A DNA stretch of 64,000 bases from Paraburkholderia hayleyella (GTDB taxonomy: Bacteria > Pseudomonadota > Gammaproteobacteria > Burkholderiales > Burkholderiaceae), in assembly GCF_009455685.1 (NCBI RefSeq), contig NZ_QPES01000001.1, forward strand, positions 3,231,140 through 3,295,139. Direction: 5' to 3'. Every line of letters starts with the position of its first letter. The first letter of the stretch is position 1. Shown one piece after another: positions 8,512 to 17,651 of the stretch. Made by a program: the position numbers and the translations under genes. The notes under the pieces are model-generated. The model did no database searches and was not told the DNA's origin. It saw only the letters and a list, made by a program, of their open reading frames with translations.

Positions 8512-9398
8512 GCGCGAGCGCGCCCTTCTTGCTGATTGACGCGGGCAATAGCCGCGTCAAGTGGGCGCTAGCACAGGCCGACGGAACCGTGGCACAGACC
8601 GGCGCTTTCACCCATGCTCCGGATCCGGGTGCACATACCGCGGCCGAAGCGACCCAATCGACCCAATCGGCCGAAGCCGCAGCATCTTTGGCGGCTAGCA
8701 TCGCCGCCTGGCGGCAACTGCCCCGGCCAGGCAGCGTATGGCTGTCGAATGTTGCAGGTGCGGCCGTCGCGCAGCGTCTCACCGCCCTGCTCAACGCACA
8801 CTGGCCCGGCCTGCCTTGCACCACCATCCGCGCGCAGGCGCATCAATGCGGCGTCACTAACGGTTACACCACGCCTTCCACGCTAGGCAGCGACCGCTGG
8901 GCCGGGTTGATTGGCGCTCACGCGGCCTTTCCTGGCGAAGCGCTTTTGCTTGCAACCCTGGGCACCGCCACCACGCTCGAAGCCTTGCGCGCGGATGGCA
9001 GTTTCATCGGCGGACTGATTGCGCCGGGCTGGTCGCTCATGATGCGCTCGCTCGGCGAACACACAGCCCAGTTACCCACGCTCGACGCCCAGGCCGCGCG
9101 TGGCCTGCTGGCGCACAGTCCGCAACATGGCCCGTGGTTTGCCAGCGATACCCGGCATTCGGTGTCAGCGGGCTGCGCGCTGGCGCAAGCCAGTTTGATC
9201 GAACGCATGTGGCATGACCTGAGCGATACGTGGCAAACCCCCGTGCGTCTGGTACTCGGCGGCGGCGCCGCCGATGAGGTCAGCACGATGTTGCAAGTGC
9301 CGCACACGCGTCATGACACACTGGTGCTGTCGGGCCTCGCACGAATCGCCGCCGCCAGCCTTTGCCCGGCGTCCGGCGCGTTTGCCGCGCCGCTGTGA
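8508..9398 (+). CDS. coaX: Type III pantothenate kinase
   Basis: Phosphorylates pantothenate, the first step of coenzyme A synthesis, in the cytosol. The 296-residue protein shows the type III hallmarks: L-I-D-A-G-N-S-R-V-K-W near the N-terminus, G-S-D-R-W in the middle and L-G-T-A-T-T, an ASKHA-type nucleotide-binding layout. The ATG overlaps the birA stop (ATGA), typical of the birA-coaX operon of Burkholderiaceae. A small alanine/glutamine-rich insert with imperfect repeats occurs near residues 45-65. Confidence 0.94.
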   Translation: MSASAPFLLIDAGNSRVKWALAQADGTVAQTGAFTHAPDPGAHTAAEATQSTQSAEAAASLAASIAAWRQLPRPGSVWLSNVAGAAVAQRLTALLNAHWPGLPCTTIRAQAHQCGVTNGYTTPSTLGSDRWAGLIGAHAAFPGEALLLATLGTATTLEALRADGSFIGGLIAPGWSLMMRSLGEHTAQLPTLDAQAARGLLAHSPQHGPWFASDTRHSVSAGCALAQASLIERMWHDLSDTWQTPVRLVLGGGAADEVSTMLQVPHTRHDTLVLSGLARIAAASLCPASGAFAAPL

Positions 9399-9470
9399 GC
9401 GGCATGCACGGCCCGAACGCCCTGACGCTACGCTGTTTATGTTTTTACTTTTTCGATGGAGTTTTCAACC

Positions 9471-9710
9471 ATGCTGCGCTGGCTGATTGCTATCTTGCTA
9501 CTCGCTAACCTGGGCGCCTTCGCTGCCGTGCGTGGCACATTTGGCCCACTGCCTTCGGCCAGCCCGCATGAAGCGCATTACCTGAACCGGCAGTTACATC
9601 CTGAATGGCTCAAGGTGCGCCCCATCACCGCCGCTGAAGCCGCCGATCAGGTCGTGATTGGCAGCCCCATGCCCGAAGCGCCGGTCGCGGCCTCAGCGCT
9701 CATGCCGTGA
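9471..9710 (+). CDS. Small membrane-anchored protein downstream of coaX
   Basis: A 79-residue protein with one N-terminal hydrophobic helix (about residues 3-22) and a short polar tail. I do not recognise a named family, although short proteins of this kind follow coaX in related genomes, where some are annotated as SPOR-related. The ATG at 9471 is preferred because a GGAG sits about 10 bp upstream; the open frame also has an ATG 15 bp earlier. It probably belongs to the birA-coaX transcription unit, about 70 bp further on. Confidence 0.6.
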   Translation: MLRWLIAILLLANLGAFAAVRGTFGPLPSASPHEAHYLNRQLHPEWLKVRPITAAEAADQVVIGSPMPEAPVAASALMP

Positions 9711-9715
9711 AAATC

Positions 9716-10198
9716 TCAACCGTGCGCCCGGACTTTTTTTAGCAGCGCGGTTGTCGAGCGCTCGTGCTCGAACGGAATCGCCAGCGCCCGCCCCCCCCAA
9801 CCACGCACCCGCGCGGCTTCAGGCAGCACATCCATGTCGTAATCCCCGCCCTTGACCAGCACATCGGGATGTAATGCCTCGATCAGCGCCAGTGGCGTCG
9901 GTTCATCGAAGCGCACAACCCAATCGCTACTTTCCAGTGCCGCCAGCAACGCCATGCGGTCCGCTTCGTGATTGATGGGCCGGTCATCGCCCTTACCCAG
10001 CAGCCGCACCGAGGCATCGCTATTCACGCCGATGATCAGGCACGCGCCCAGCGCTTTCGCCGCCGCCAGATAGGTGACGTGGCCACGATGCAGGATATCG
10101 AACACTCCATTGGTAAATACCACCGGCCCGGCCAGGGTGGAACGGCGTTGTGTGAGCGCCTCGCGCGTCGTCAGCTTGCGCTCGAAAATGGCAGACAT
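9716..10198 (-). CDS. rfaE2: D-glycero-beta-D-manno-heptose 1-phosphate adenylyltransferase
   Basis: Transfers AMP to heptose 1-phosphate, making the ADP-heptose used for the LPS inner core. At 160 residues it corresponds only to the nucleotidyltransferase half of E. coli HldE; in this lineage kinase and adenylyltransferase are separate genes. Visible are the F-T-N-G-V-F-D-I-L-H37-R-G-H40 nucleotide-binding motif and the E-R-S-T-T motif at 146-150. The gene converges on the small gene at 9471, with only 5 bp between the stops. The kinase gene is not in the window. Confidence 0.93.
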   Translation of the reverse strand: MSAIFERKLTTREALTQRRSTLAGPVVFTNGVFDILHRGHVTYLAAAKALGACLIIGVNSDASVRLLGKGDDRPINHEADRMALLAALESSDWVVRFDEPTPLALIEALHPDVLVKGGDYDMDVLPEAARVRGWGGRALAIPFEHERSTTALLKKVRAHG

Positions 10199-10232
10199 GG
10201 ATCAGTACCCAGAAATAAAAGATTCACAGGAA

Positions 10233-10271
10233 CGGGATAACTCAACGGGATAAATCAACGGGATAAATCAA
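10233..10271. repeat. Three tandem copies of a 13-bp unit
   Basis: The unit CGGGATAAATCAA occurs three times head to tail (10233-10245, 10246-10258, 10259-10271); the first copy has one mismatch. It lies about 35 bp upstream of the rfaE2 start, in its 5' region. Such short tandems arise by slippage and may vary in copy number. Confidence 0.85.
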
Positions 10272-10288
10272 GTGGCCCCCGCAACGAC

Positions 10289-10322
10289 AACGGCCCAGCA
10301 TGCACATGCATGCTGGGCCGTT
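10289..10322. terminator. Long GC-rich hairpin, terminator-like
   Basis: A perfect inverted repeat of 16 bp per arm with a 2-nt centre, built on CGGCCCAGCATGCA and its complement. It lies 80 bp beyond the stop of the ferritin-like gene (10403, leftward) and upstream of rfaE2, so it could end the ferritin-like transcript. It lacks a proper U-run on either side, so intrinsic termination is not certain. Confidence 0.55.
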
Positions 10323-10402
10323 GATCTGCGTTTGAGCGCCGCGCGGGCCACCTCGCGCACATGAACAACGCACATAAGCCAAGCCGGCGAGCGGGCCGGC
10401 CT

Positions 10403-11275
10403 TTACACCGGTTGCTGCGCGGCAGCCTGTTCAGTTTGCAAACGCTGGACCACTTCCTTGCGATAGCGGTTCAACTCTTGGGCGGTATTGAACGTGCGTT
10501 CGAACAGCACCGACAGGTTGTGCAAGATGCGCTCCACGACTTTCTTTTCCCAACTGTCGTCGAAGCGGATTTGCTCGTCGAGCCAGCGTTCGAGCCACTC
10601 CGGGTCCGGCAAGCGCGACTGAACTGTGTCGCGCGGAAAAAGCGCCTGATTGACGTGCAGATTGGTTGGATGAAGCGGTTTGTCCGTCCGCCGGGCCGAG
10701 GCCATCAACACACCGATCTTGGCAAATGCCGCCCGTGCGACATCGCCGCTTTGCGCCATCGCCTTTTTCATGTAGCGCAAATACGCGCCACCATGACGGG
10801 CTTCATCGCGGGAGATGGTTTCGTAGATTTGCTTGATGACCGGCTCGGTGTGCCATTCGGCAGCGCGGCGATACCAGTGGTTCAAGCGGATTTCGCCACA
10901 GAAATGCAGCATCAGGGTTTCGAGCGGTGGCGCCGGATCGAACTCGAAGCGCACCGCATGCAGTTCTTCCTCACTGGGCATCATTTCTGGCTTGAAGCGG
11001 CACAGATACTCCATCAGCACCAGCGAGTGTTTTTGCTCTTCAAAAAACCACACGCTCATGAACGCCGAGAAATCGCTGTCGTGATGGTTATCGCGCAGAA
11101 ACATTTCAGTGGCGGGTAACGCGGCCCATTCGGTGATCGCGTTCATCTTGATGGTGGCGGCCTGCTCGTCGGTGAGCAGCGTGGGATCGAATGTGCTCCA
11201 GGGAATGTCTTTTTCCATGTCCCAGCGAACCGATTCGAGTGATTTGTAAAGCTCTGGATAAAGCATGGTGTTCAT
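10403..11275 (-). CDS. Ferritin-like di-iron protein
   Basis: A 290-residue helical protein of the ferritin-like superfamily. Two E-x-x-H motifs, E80-Q-K-H83 and E158-A-R-H161, together with E49 and E128, supply a complete carboxylate-bridged di-iron site like that of acyl-ACP desaturases and ribonucleotide-reductase-like oxygenases. No signal peptide is seen. Burkholderiaceae proteins of this type are usually annotated only as ferritin-like; a role as an oxygenase or desaturase is possible but the substrate is unknown. The gene is monocistronic, with about 525 bp upstream. Confidence 0.85.
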   Translation of the reverse strand: MNTMLYPELYKSLESVRWDMEKDIPWSTFDPTLLTDEQAATIKMNAITEWAALPATEMFLRDNHHDSDFSAFMSVWFFEEQKHSLVLMEYLCRFKPEMMPSEEELHAVRFEFDPAPPLETLMLHFCGEIRLNHWYRRAAEWHTEPVIKQIYETISRDEARHGGAYLRYMKKAMAQSGDVARAAFAKIGVLMASARRTDKPLHPTNLHVNQALFPRDTVQSRLPDPEWLERWLDEQIRFDDSWEKKVVERILHNLSVLFERTFNTAQELNRYRKEVVQRLQTEQAAAQQPV

Positions 11276-11800
11276 CGTCCCACCCCCTGTTTCTGCGCGT
11301 TCGTTACTACGGCTGGTTATCTGTGATTGAGACTGCGGTAATGGCTTGATCAGTGCGAAGGCCCGAGCGTTACCCCAAATCCTGGATTTTACGCGGGTAT
11401 CAGGAGCCCAATGCTATCGGTCGTGCATCATTTGCACCCGCTGCGGCAAAGGGATGGAGGCCCCGGCACATGCTGCGCAACCAGGCCAAACCGGAAGAAA
11501 GAAATGCCTGACAGCTTGTGAACCTTTATGTCATTACTTTTGTGCAAGCTGAAAGCGCGTCATGGCAGCGGGCATCCACTGCCAGCCGCGGGCCTGAAAA
11601 AAAAACGGCAAAAAAGATCGGCAAAAGCTTTCACGATGGTAACACGAGGCCCTCGCCTCCCAGGATAGCCAAAATGCCGCAGGCATTAGCCAGCCCCTGG
11701 TTACGAAAAAACTGAAAATCCACCGGAAAATACGCAAAGTCCTGCTCAGAATAACGAACGATGCACGAGATGTCGTTTAAGCCGGGGCAGCCGGGGCCAT
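11276..11800. other. Intergenic region without a supported gene
   Basis: About 525 bp between the 5' end of the ferritin-like gene and the 3' end of the patatin gene. Short overlapping open frames on both strands have no family signature or good ribosome-binding site. Two A-rich runs near 11598-11615 are the only compositional feature. It presumably holds the promoter of the ferritin-like gene; no clear box was found. Confidence 0.5.
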
Positions 11801-12961
11801 TTAGCCCATTGCCTCAGGCGGTTTAACCCAGCGCGCAATCGCCTCGCTTTGAGCCAGCACATCGCGCCGCCCCAGTTCAATCAGTTCGCATGTGAATTCG
11901 CGCTCGAACAGCAAATAGCTCGCAAACGAAGCCCCCGACGCACGGTTCCCCCCCACTGCACCCAGCAGCCCGCGCACGGTGCGCGGCAAGCATTTGAGGT
12001 AACGCGCGGCGATCAGCTCGATACGTTCGCTGGGCGCAATCGCCAGCACCTCGATCTGACGCCAGCCGCTCTCCGGCGCAACCGCCAGCGGCAGATGCCG
12101 CACCATGCGGTTCACGTGCTCAACGCGTTCGATATCCGCGCCAAGCGAATCGAGAAACACACTCGCCAGCACCTGCTGCCCAATCTGCGCGAGCGATGGA
12201 TAGCCGTTCTCATGCCCGGCTGGCGGCACTTCCGGGCGCGGTGCCGCCGCCCCAAGCACAAGAATGCGTTGCGCCCCAAAGTGAATCGCTGGACTCAGCG
12301 GCGCAATCTGGCGGATCGAGCCATCGCCGAAATATTCGTGATGTCCATCGAGTTCGAGCCGCACCGCCGGAAACACATACGGAATCGCGGCCGACGCCAG
12401 CAAATGCTCAGGCGTAAGCGCCACCATTCGCGCGGAACGCTGCGCACGCCGCCAGGCGTGAATCGGCTCGCTAGCCTGATAAAACGTCAGATGCTGGCCC
12501 GATGAGTAACTCAGCGCAGTCACCGAAAGCGCATGCAGCATGCGCTGTTCAAGCATCTGCTCGATGCGGTGAAAACTGAGCGCCTCACGCAACAGATGCG
12601 CGAGCGGCGTGGAATCGAACAAGCCGCGCGGAGACTGATGCGCGGCCCAGCCCACGGTCATGGCCGCGAGCCAGCGCGCCCCGGCCAGCATCACGCCAGG
12701 CCAGTCGGTCCGATACACATGATGGGCGCGCATCCCGGACCAGACGTCCACCAGACGCGCAGCGCCGCGCGTGAAATCGTCAGCATGGCTCGCCATGGAA
12801 GTTGCATTGATCGCCCCGGCGGACGTGCCGCATATCACGCTGAACGGCGAGGCCCGGCGTGCGGGCGCGACGGTGCGAGCGATTTCGGCGAGCGCTTGCA
12901 GCGCGCCCACCTGATAAGCGGCACGCGCACCGCCCCCCATGAGCACTAGCGCGAGACGCAT
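11801..12961 (-). CDS. Patatin-like phospholipase family protein
   Basis: A serine lipid hydrolase of 386 residues. The glycine-rich oxyanion loop M-G-G-G-A-R is at 8-13, the nucleophile in G45-T-S47-A-G49 and the catalytic Asp in D213-G214, making the Ser-Asp dyad of the patatin fold. There is no signal peptide or transporter domain, so it is an intracellular enzyme of the RssA/YchK kind and not a secreted ExoU-like toxin. The substrate is unknown. The next gene downstream (ferritin-like) is 525 bp away; PhaM lies upstream on the same strand. Confidence 0.9.
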   Translation of the reverse strand: MRLALVLMGGGARAAYQVGALQALAEIARTVAPARRASPFSVICGTSAGAINATSMASHADDFTRGAARLVDVWSGMRAHHVYRTDWPGVMLAGARWLAAMTVGWAAHQSPRGLFDSTPLAHLLREALSFHRIEQMLEQRMLHALSVTALSYSSGQHLTFYQASEPIHAWRRAQRSARMVALTPEHLLASAAIPYVFPAVRLELDGHHEYFGDGSIRQIAPLSPAIHFGAQRILVLGAAAPRPEVPPAGHENGYPSLAQIGQQVLASVFLDSLGADIERVEHVNRMVRHLPLAVAPESGWRQIEVLAIAPSERIELIAARYLKCLPRTVRGLLGAVGGNRASGASFASYLLFEREFTCELIELGRRDVLAQSEAIARWVKPPEAMG

Positions 12962-13013
12962 GCCGGCAACACCAACATCAGGTCCAACGCTTTAGCCGCT
13001 GCTTGCTGGGCGC

Positions 13014-13712
13014 TCATCGCGTGCGAGGCGACGGTGTTTTTTTCGACGGTGTTTTTTTTGCTGCCGTCTTTTTCGCCGCGCCACTGCGTGCAGCCGTAGA
13101 GCGGGTTGAAGGTCGAGCGGTGGAAGCTGTCGTGGAAGCCGCAGATTTGGCAGATTTCGCGGCCGATGCGGCCGGCTCAGCAGATGCCGCAGGTTCAGCC
13201 GCGTCCGGCTGGGCCATGGCGAATTGCGCGATCTGGTTGAACTGCGCTTGCAGCATATTCCACCAGCCCGAAGGATCAACCGCCCCGGCGCCCGCGGCAT
13301 GCGACGCGGCATCGGCTGCCTCTGCGCCATCGGCTGCGGCTGAAGTAAAAGCAGAAGCCGAAGCCGCAGCGTCGGCCTGCGGCTGAGCCGCTGCCCCCTG
13401 CGCAAAAGCGCCAAACGCGCGCAACGTGGCCAGCGTCGCACGCTGAACCTCCATCGCCTGAATCGCCGACTGCAACATATTCAGGTTCAGCTTGAGCCAT
13501 TGCTCGACGGCACGCATATCGGTGATCCGGCGTTCGAGTTCCTCGACATTCGTGAGTTGCGCCATCATGCCAGGGAAATCAGCAGGCGCCGCGCCAGAAA
13601 GCCCCGGTGCGAGCGGCATCAGGCCCCAGAGCTGCTCAAGCATCCCGCCCGGCGGAACGCCCTGGAAGCCCGGAAAAAAGAATGGGAAAGCAGAACCAGG
13701 TGTATCGGGCAT
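13014..13712 (-). CDS. phaM: PhaM-family polyhydroxyalkanoate granule regulatory protein
   Basis: PhaM binds PHA granules, activates PHA synthase and links granules to the nucleoid. The 232-residue protein has the family N-terminus (P-G-F-Q-G-V-P-P-G-G and then L-W-G), an amphipathic helical region around residues 50-100 and an Ala/Ser-rich middle. The C-terminal tail consists of repeated A-A-K-K-T / P-S-K-K-T units, like the lysine-rich DNA-binding tail of histone H1. A GGAG lies 7 bp ahead of the ATG. Open frames on the opposite strand here are by-products of the low-complexity tail. Confidence 0.88.
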   Translation of the reverse strand: MPDTPGSAFPFFFPGFQGVPPGGMLEQLWGLMPLAPGLSGAAPADFPGMMAQLTNVEELERRITDMRAVEQWLKLNLNMLQSAIQAMEVQRATLATLRAFGAFAQGAAAQPQADAAASASAFTSAAADGAEAADAASHAAGAGAVDPSGWWNMLQAQFNQIAQFAMAQPDAAEPAASAEPAASAAKSAKSAASTTASTARPSTRSTAARSGAAKKTAAKKTPSKKTPSPRTR

Positions 13713-13869
13713 GCGGATCTCCTCGCAACAAAAATCAAAAAAAGGAACGCTGACGATAGCAAGCCGTGGCGCGACGTAGCAAGGTAACGACCTGACGACA
13801 GAACGACATAACGACGGCTGTCATCCAGACAATATGGACAGCGTCAGCGAGATCAAAAACAGCCGCAGC

Positions 13870-13899
13870 GGTGTCGGTGTCGGTATCGGTATCGGTATC
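13870..13899. repeat. Hexanucleotide microsatellite, five units
   Basis: GGTRTC repeated five times (two GGTGTC, then three GGTATC) in the 230-bp gap between phaM and the hydrolase gene. It lies upstream of the phaM start and may vary by slippage; no coding role is supported. Confidence 0.8.
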
Positions 13900-13943
13900 A
13901 GCCAGGCGAATTCGTCCGATCATACCGTGCACCAGCGGCGCTA

Positions 13944-14936
13944 TCAGGCTGCCGAATCAGGCGGCGCGACAGATTGTTCAATCGCACCGAAAAGCGATTT
14001 GCCCGCTTCATCGAGCATTTCAATTTTGACGGTATCGCCATACTGCATAAACGCGGTTTTCGGCGCGCCATGTTCGATGGTTTCGAGGCAGCGTTTTTCC
14101 GCGATGCAGCAGTAGCCGCGTTTAGGGTCCTTGTTCGATATCGTGCCTGAGCCGACGATCGTTCCTGCGCGCAGGTTACGCGTCTTCGCCGCATGCGCGA
14201 TCAACTGGCCGAAATGGAACACCATGTCGCTGCCCGCATCCGGCTGTCCGACCTTCTTCCCGTTCCAGTGCACCAGCATCGGCCGATGCAGGCGGCCTTC
14301 GCGCCAGTGCGCGCCGAGCTCATCCGGGGTGATGGCGAGCGGGGCAAAGGCGGTCGCGGGCTTGCTCTGAAAAAACCCAAAACCCTTGGCCAGTTCCGCC
14401 GGAATCAGGTTGCGCAGCGACACATCATTGACCAGTGTCAGCAAGCGCACGCTGTTCAGCGCCTGGTCGGGTGTCGTGCCCATCGGCACATCCGCGGTCA
14501 GCACCGCGACCTCCGCTTCGAAATCAATGCCAAACGCCTCGGACGCGCACACGATGTCATCTTTGGGGCCAATGAAATCATCGCTGCCGCCCTGGTACAT
14601 CAGCGGATCGCTCCAGAACGTTTCGGGCATCTCAGCGCCGCGGGCGCGCCGCACCAGTTCGACATGGTTCACATACGACGAGCCATCCGCCCACTGATAG
14701 GCACGGGGCAACGGCGCCATGCACTGGCCAGCATCGAACGCAAAAGTATGGCGGGCGCGCCCCTGATTCAGCGCGTCATACACCTCTTGCAATTGCGGGG
14801 CGTAAAACGGCCAGTCGTCGAGCGCGCGCTGTAACGTCGCCACAATCGCGTCGGCCAGCGCCGCCGTTTGCAAGTCGCGGGACACAACCATCAACTGGCC
14901 GTCGCGCGTGCCGTCTTTCAGGGTCGCTAGTTTCAT
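13944..14936 (-). CDS. Fumarylacetoacetate hydrolase (FAH) family protein
   Basis: A 330-residue cytosolic metal-dependent hydrolase of the FAH family, which cleaves C-C bonds in beta-diketo acids such as fumarylacetoacetate. Family marks are the E-x-E-x-A-x-L segment within D-F-E-A-E-V-A-V-L (metal ligands), V-N-D-V-S-L-R-N and the C-terminal G-S-G-T-I-S-N motif. It is shorter than eukaryotic FAH but full length for the bacterial two-domain type. It is divergently transcribed from an IclR regulator, which suggests control of this gene in an aromatic or amino-acid degradation step. No Shine-Dalgarno is visible ahead of the ATG. Confidence 0.9.
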   Translation of the reverse strand: MKLATLKDGTRDGQLMVVSRDLQTAALADAIVATLQRALDDWPFYAPQLQEVYDALNQGRARHTFAFDAGQCMAPLPRAYQWADGSSYVNHVELVRRARGAEMPETFWSDPLMYQGGSDDFIGPKDDIVCASEAFGIDFEAEVAVLTADVPMGTTPDQALNSVRLLTLVNDVSLRNLIPAELAKGFGFFQSKPATAFAPLAITPDELGAHWREGRLHRPMLVHWNGKKVGQPDAGSDMVFHFGQLIAHAAKTRNLRAGTIVGSGTISNKDPKRGYCCIAEKRCLETIEHGAPKTAFMQYGDTVKIEMLDEAGKSLFGAIEQSVAPPDSAA

Positions 14937-15080
14937 AAGACAAAAAATAGGAGGAGGGGGAGGAAGTGACGCTCGAAGGAATCTATTCTACGATGGTGAA
15001 TTCGTCGGCTGGCGCCGCCGTCCTGGTCTACTCCTCCGTTTCGTCCCTCTCTTCCATTGGTCTACCCAACGCTTTCGCTC

Positions 15081-15977
15081 ATGCCTTCCTCCTCGCACAC
15101 GCGCCGCGCCCTCCGTACTGACATAACCACTGACATGGCAAACCTCGCCGAGGCCTGCGCGCACGAACACGATGCGAGCGAAGAAAAACTTCGCTCAGGG
15201 GTTCAGTCCATCGAAGTGGGCTTCCGGCTGCTTGAGGTGCTAACCCACGAACCACGCGCCATGATGCTGCGCGATCTCGCGCAACGCGCACAAATGAGCC
15301 CGGCCAAAGCCCACCGTTACCTGGTGAGCTTTGCGCGGCTTGGCGTAGTCGCACAAGACCCGCTCTCCGGCCGCTACGAACTAGGCGGCTTCGCCTTGCA
15401 GCTTGGGCTGGCGCGGCTGGCGCGCGTGGATGGCGTCAAACTCGCGCGCCAGGCGCTCGCCGTCTTGCATGAGCAACGGGATCTGACCGTGGGCATTGCC
15501 GTGTGGGGCAATCAGGGGCCGACCGTGGTGCACTGGATCGAATCGAGCTATCCGGCCAAGGCTTCGCTCAAGCTCGGCGATGTCATGCCGCTATTGAGTT
15601 CCGCGACGGGTCTGCTGTTCGCCGCTTATTTACCGCGCAGCAAAACCGCACCGATGCTTGAGCGCGAACTGGCACAACAGCGCGAACCCCCTCCCGCGCA
15701 TGCCACGCCGGGCCTGCCCCGGACCCAGGACGACATCGAACGCCTGCTCGCAGAGGTCCGCACGCACGGCGCCGCACGGGTTGAAGGCCGGTTGCTGCCC
15801 GGTATTAACGCGTTCTGCGTGCCCGTGTTCGATGCGGCAGGCAACCTCGCGCTTGGGCTGATTGCGCTAGGCCGCGAAAGCGCATTCGAGATTCACTGGG
15901 AAAGCGAAGCCCGAGCGGCATTAAATGAGTGCGCCCAGCGGCTGTCTTATGAATTGGGTTTTAGTGCAAAGGTTTAA
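15081..15977 (+). CDS. IclR family transcriptional regulator
   Basis: A DNA-binding regulator of about 298 residues. An N-terminal winged helix (S-I-E-V-G-F-R-L-L-E-V-L, then M-L-R-D-L-A and M-S-P-A-K-A-H-R-Y-L) is followed by the IclR effector-binding domain with W-x-x-x-x-P and, near the end, L-P-G-I-N-A-F-C-V-P-V-F-D. The start is uncertain: TTG 15057, ATG 15081 and ATG 15135 are in frame without a strong ribosome-binding site. It is divergent from the FAH-family hydrolase gene, the most likely target; IclR proteins often control neighbouring catabolic genes. Confidence 0.9.
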   Translation: MPSSSHTRRALRTDITTDMANLAEACAHEHDASEEKLRSGVQSIEVGFRLLEVLTHEPRAMMLRDLAQRAQMSPAKAHRYLVSFARLGVVAQDPLSGRYELGGFALQLGLARLARVDGVKLARQALAVLHEQRDLTVGIAVWGNQGPTVVHWIESSYPAKASLKLGDVMPLLSSATGLLFAAYLPRSKTAPMLERELAQQREPPPAHATPGLPRTQDDIERLLAEVRTHGAARVEGRLLPGINAFCVPVFDAAGNLALGLIALGRESAFEIHWESEARAALNECAQRLSYELGFSAKV

Positions 15978-16176
15978 TGCAGCGGACAAGGTTGCCATGC
16001 TGGACTCGACGAAGCACTGATTTCACGCTCAAGACAACCGCGACCACGGCATCGGGAAAACACGCCCGGTAAAATACCCCGCTCGCAGCCATCCGGTCTT
16101 GCACGGCGCGGAATGATCGAGGCAGTCCTGGCAATCCACGATTTCGCTCGGCCATTCCTCTCACCCTCTCAATCCG

Positions 16177-17397
16177 ATGCCGTCTTCGCCTCCATCCCGT
16201 CTTGCCAAGCCGACCGCCGAGGCCGGAGCCAGGGCAGTGAAACGCTCTCCGCGACGTGTTGGCCGCTGGATTGCCACGCTCGTTGCCGTGCTGTGCCTGC
16301 ATGGAATAGCCGGGCTATGGATCGGACACAGCCGTATCCGGTTTGAGCCGCCTGAAGCCCCTCCGCCCGTACAAATCGCACTACTCAAACCGGAGCGCAT
16401 CGAACGCAAGCCTGTTTCCCCTACGTCGCCAGCTTCGCCCTCCGTGCCTTTGCCAGCCCCGGAGCGAACGCCAGGCCGAACGCGTGGCGAGCCCGCGCTC
16501 AAGGCGGCGCGACCCCGGTCCACCCCCGTCACGCGCACCGAAACGCCCACTTCAACCGCGAACGAAAGCGCCCCCAACGTAGCCCACGAGGCCTCCGGCC
16601 CGGCTGGTTCAACCGGTTCAAGCGGCCTGAACGGCACCGGCGATGCCAGCAAAGACGCCACGACCCCGGGCCCCCAGGCGCAGAGCGGCGTGAAATTCTC
16701 CGTGCCGCCATCGGGCGATCTGGAATACGACTCGTACTACAACGGCATGCGCAACCCGTCTGGCACGATCCGCTGGCACAGCGACGGCCACACCTACACG
16801 CTTGCCATCGCTATTCCGCTGCCCTTCGTCGGCACTTATCGCTATTCCAGCCATGGCCAAATCGATGCCTTTGGCCTCGCGCCTGAGCAATACATCGAAC
16901 AGCGCGGCCGAAGTGCGGAAAATGTCACGATCTTCAACCGCGACGAGCGGCAAATCGTTTTCACCCGCACGCCCATGCGGCTAGCACTGCCCGAAGGCGC
17001 GCAGGACCGTTTCAGCATGCTGATGCAACTGGCGGGCCTCGTGCGCGGCAACCCCGATGCCTACGTGCCCGGTGTCACGCGCGAATTCTTCGTGACAGAT
17101 AGCAACAGTGGCGAAACCTGGCCCATCCAGACAATCGGCGACGAAACCGTTCACACCGCCGAAGGCCTCATCAGTGCCCGTCACTTCCGACGATTACCGC
17201 GCCGCGCGGGCGACACCCGGCGCATTGACATCTGGCTCGCGCCCTCCCTCGGCTGGCTGCCCGCCCGGCTGATGCAAACCGAACCCAACGGCGCGGAAAT
17301 CGAGCTTGTGTGGCGCGGCCAACGCCCGCCGGGCAGCGCGCGTACCCCTTCCGGCCCAACGCCGGCTGCGCCTGAAAACCTGTACAGCAAGCCCTAA
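16177..17397 (+). CDS. DUF3108 domain-containing protein, membrane-anchored
   Basis: A 406-residue protein with a basic N-terminus, a signal-anchor helix at about residues 30-50, a long Pro/Ala/Thr-rich linker (about 65-170) and a C-terminal beta-rich DUF3108 domain (from about residue 180, L-E-Y-D-S-Y-Y-N-G onward). The domain should sit in the periplasm. Its function is not established. The gene stands alone between the IclR regulator and the DUF3567 gene. Confidence 0.85.
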   Translation: MPSSPPSRLAKPTAEAGARAVKRSPRRVGRWIATLVAVLCLHGIAGLWIGHSRIRFEPPEAPPPVQIALLKPERIERKPVSPTSPASPSVPLPAPERTPGRTRGEPALKAARPRSTPVTRTETPTSTANESAPNVAHEASGPAGSTGSSGLNGTGDASKDATTPGPQAQSGVKFSVPPSGDLEYDSYYNGMRNPSGTIRWHSDGHTYTLAIAIPLPFVGTYRYSSHGQIDAFGLAPEQYIEQRGRSAENVTIFNRDERQIVFTRTPMRLALPEGAQDRFSMLMQLAGLVRGNPDAYVPGVTREFFVTDSNSGETWPIQTIGDETVHTAEGLISARHFRRLPRRAGDTRRIDIWLAPSLGWLPARLMQTEPNGAEIELVWRGQRPPGSARTPSGPTPAAPENLYSKP

Positions 17398-17651
17398 AAC
17401 CCCGGCAGCGCACATTGACACTCGCACGCTGTTGCGTATTTCAGTTCATACTGCCGCCAGCGCATTCCGCGCTAACCTCAGCCTCACCAGCCTGCTTCGC
17501 TTTGTCGCACGACCTGAAACGTTCGAAAAAAGGGGCCGTTTTTATTTTTGCGTCCACGTCCAGTAGACGCCCCCTTGAATTCCATTTCATTCGCTCCATT
17601 TATGGCGCTGTACGGCCAGGAGCCCACGAATACAGGAACAGGAGTGACGCC

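Noticed and set aside
10233..10271. CRISPR array
   Set aside because: The three 13-bp units are contiguous without spacers and far too short for CRISPR repeats; no cas genes nearby.
11346..11737. Small open frames in the gap before the patatin gene
   Set aside because: Overlapping frames on both strands without ribosome-binding site or protein-like composition.
12992..13441. Arg/Leu-rich frame overlapping phaM on the same strand
   Set aside because: It is produced by frame-shifted reading of the low-complexity PhaM tail; no start signal or homology.
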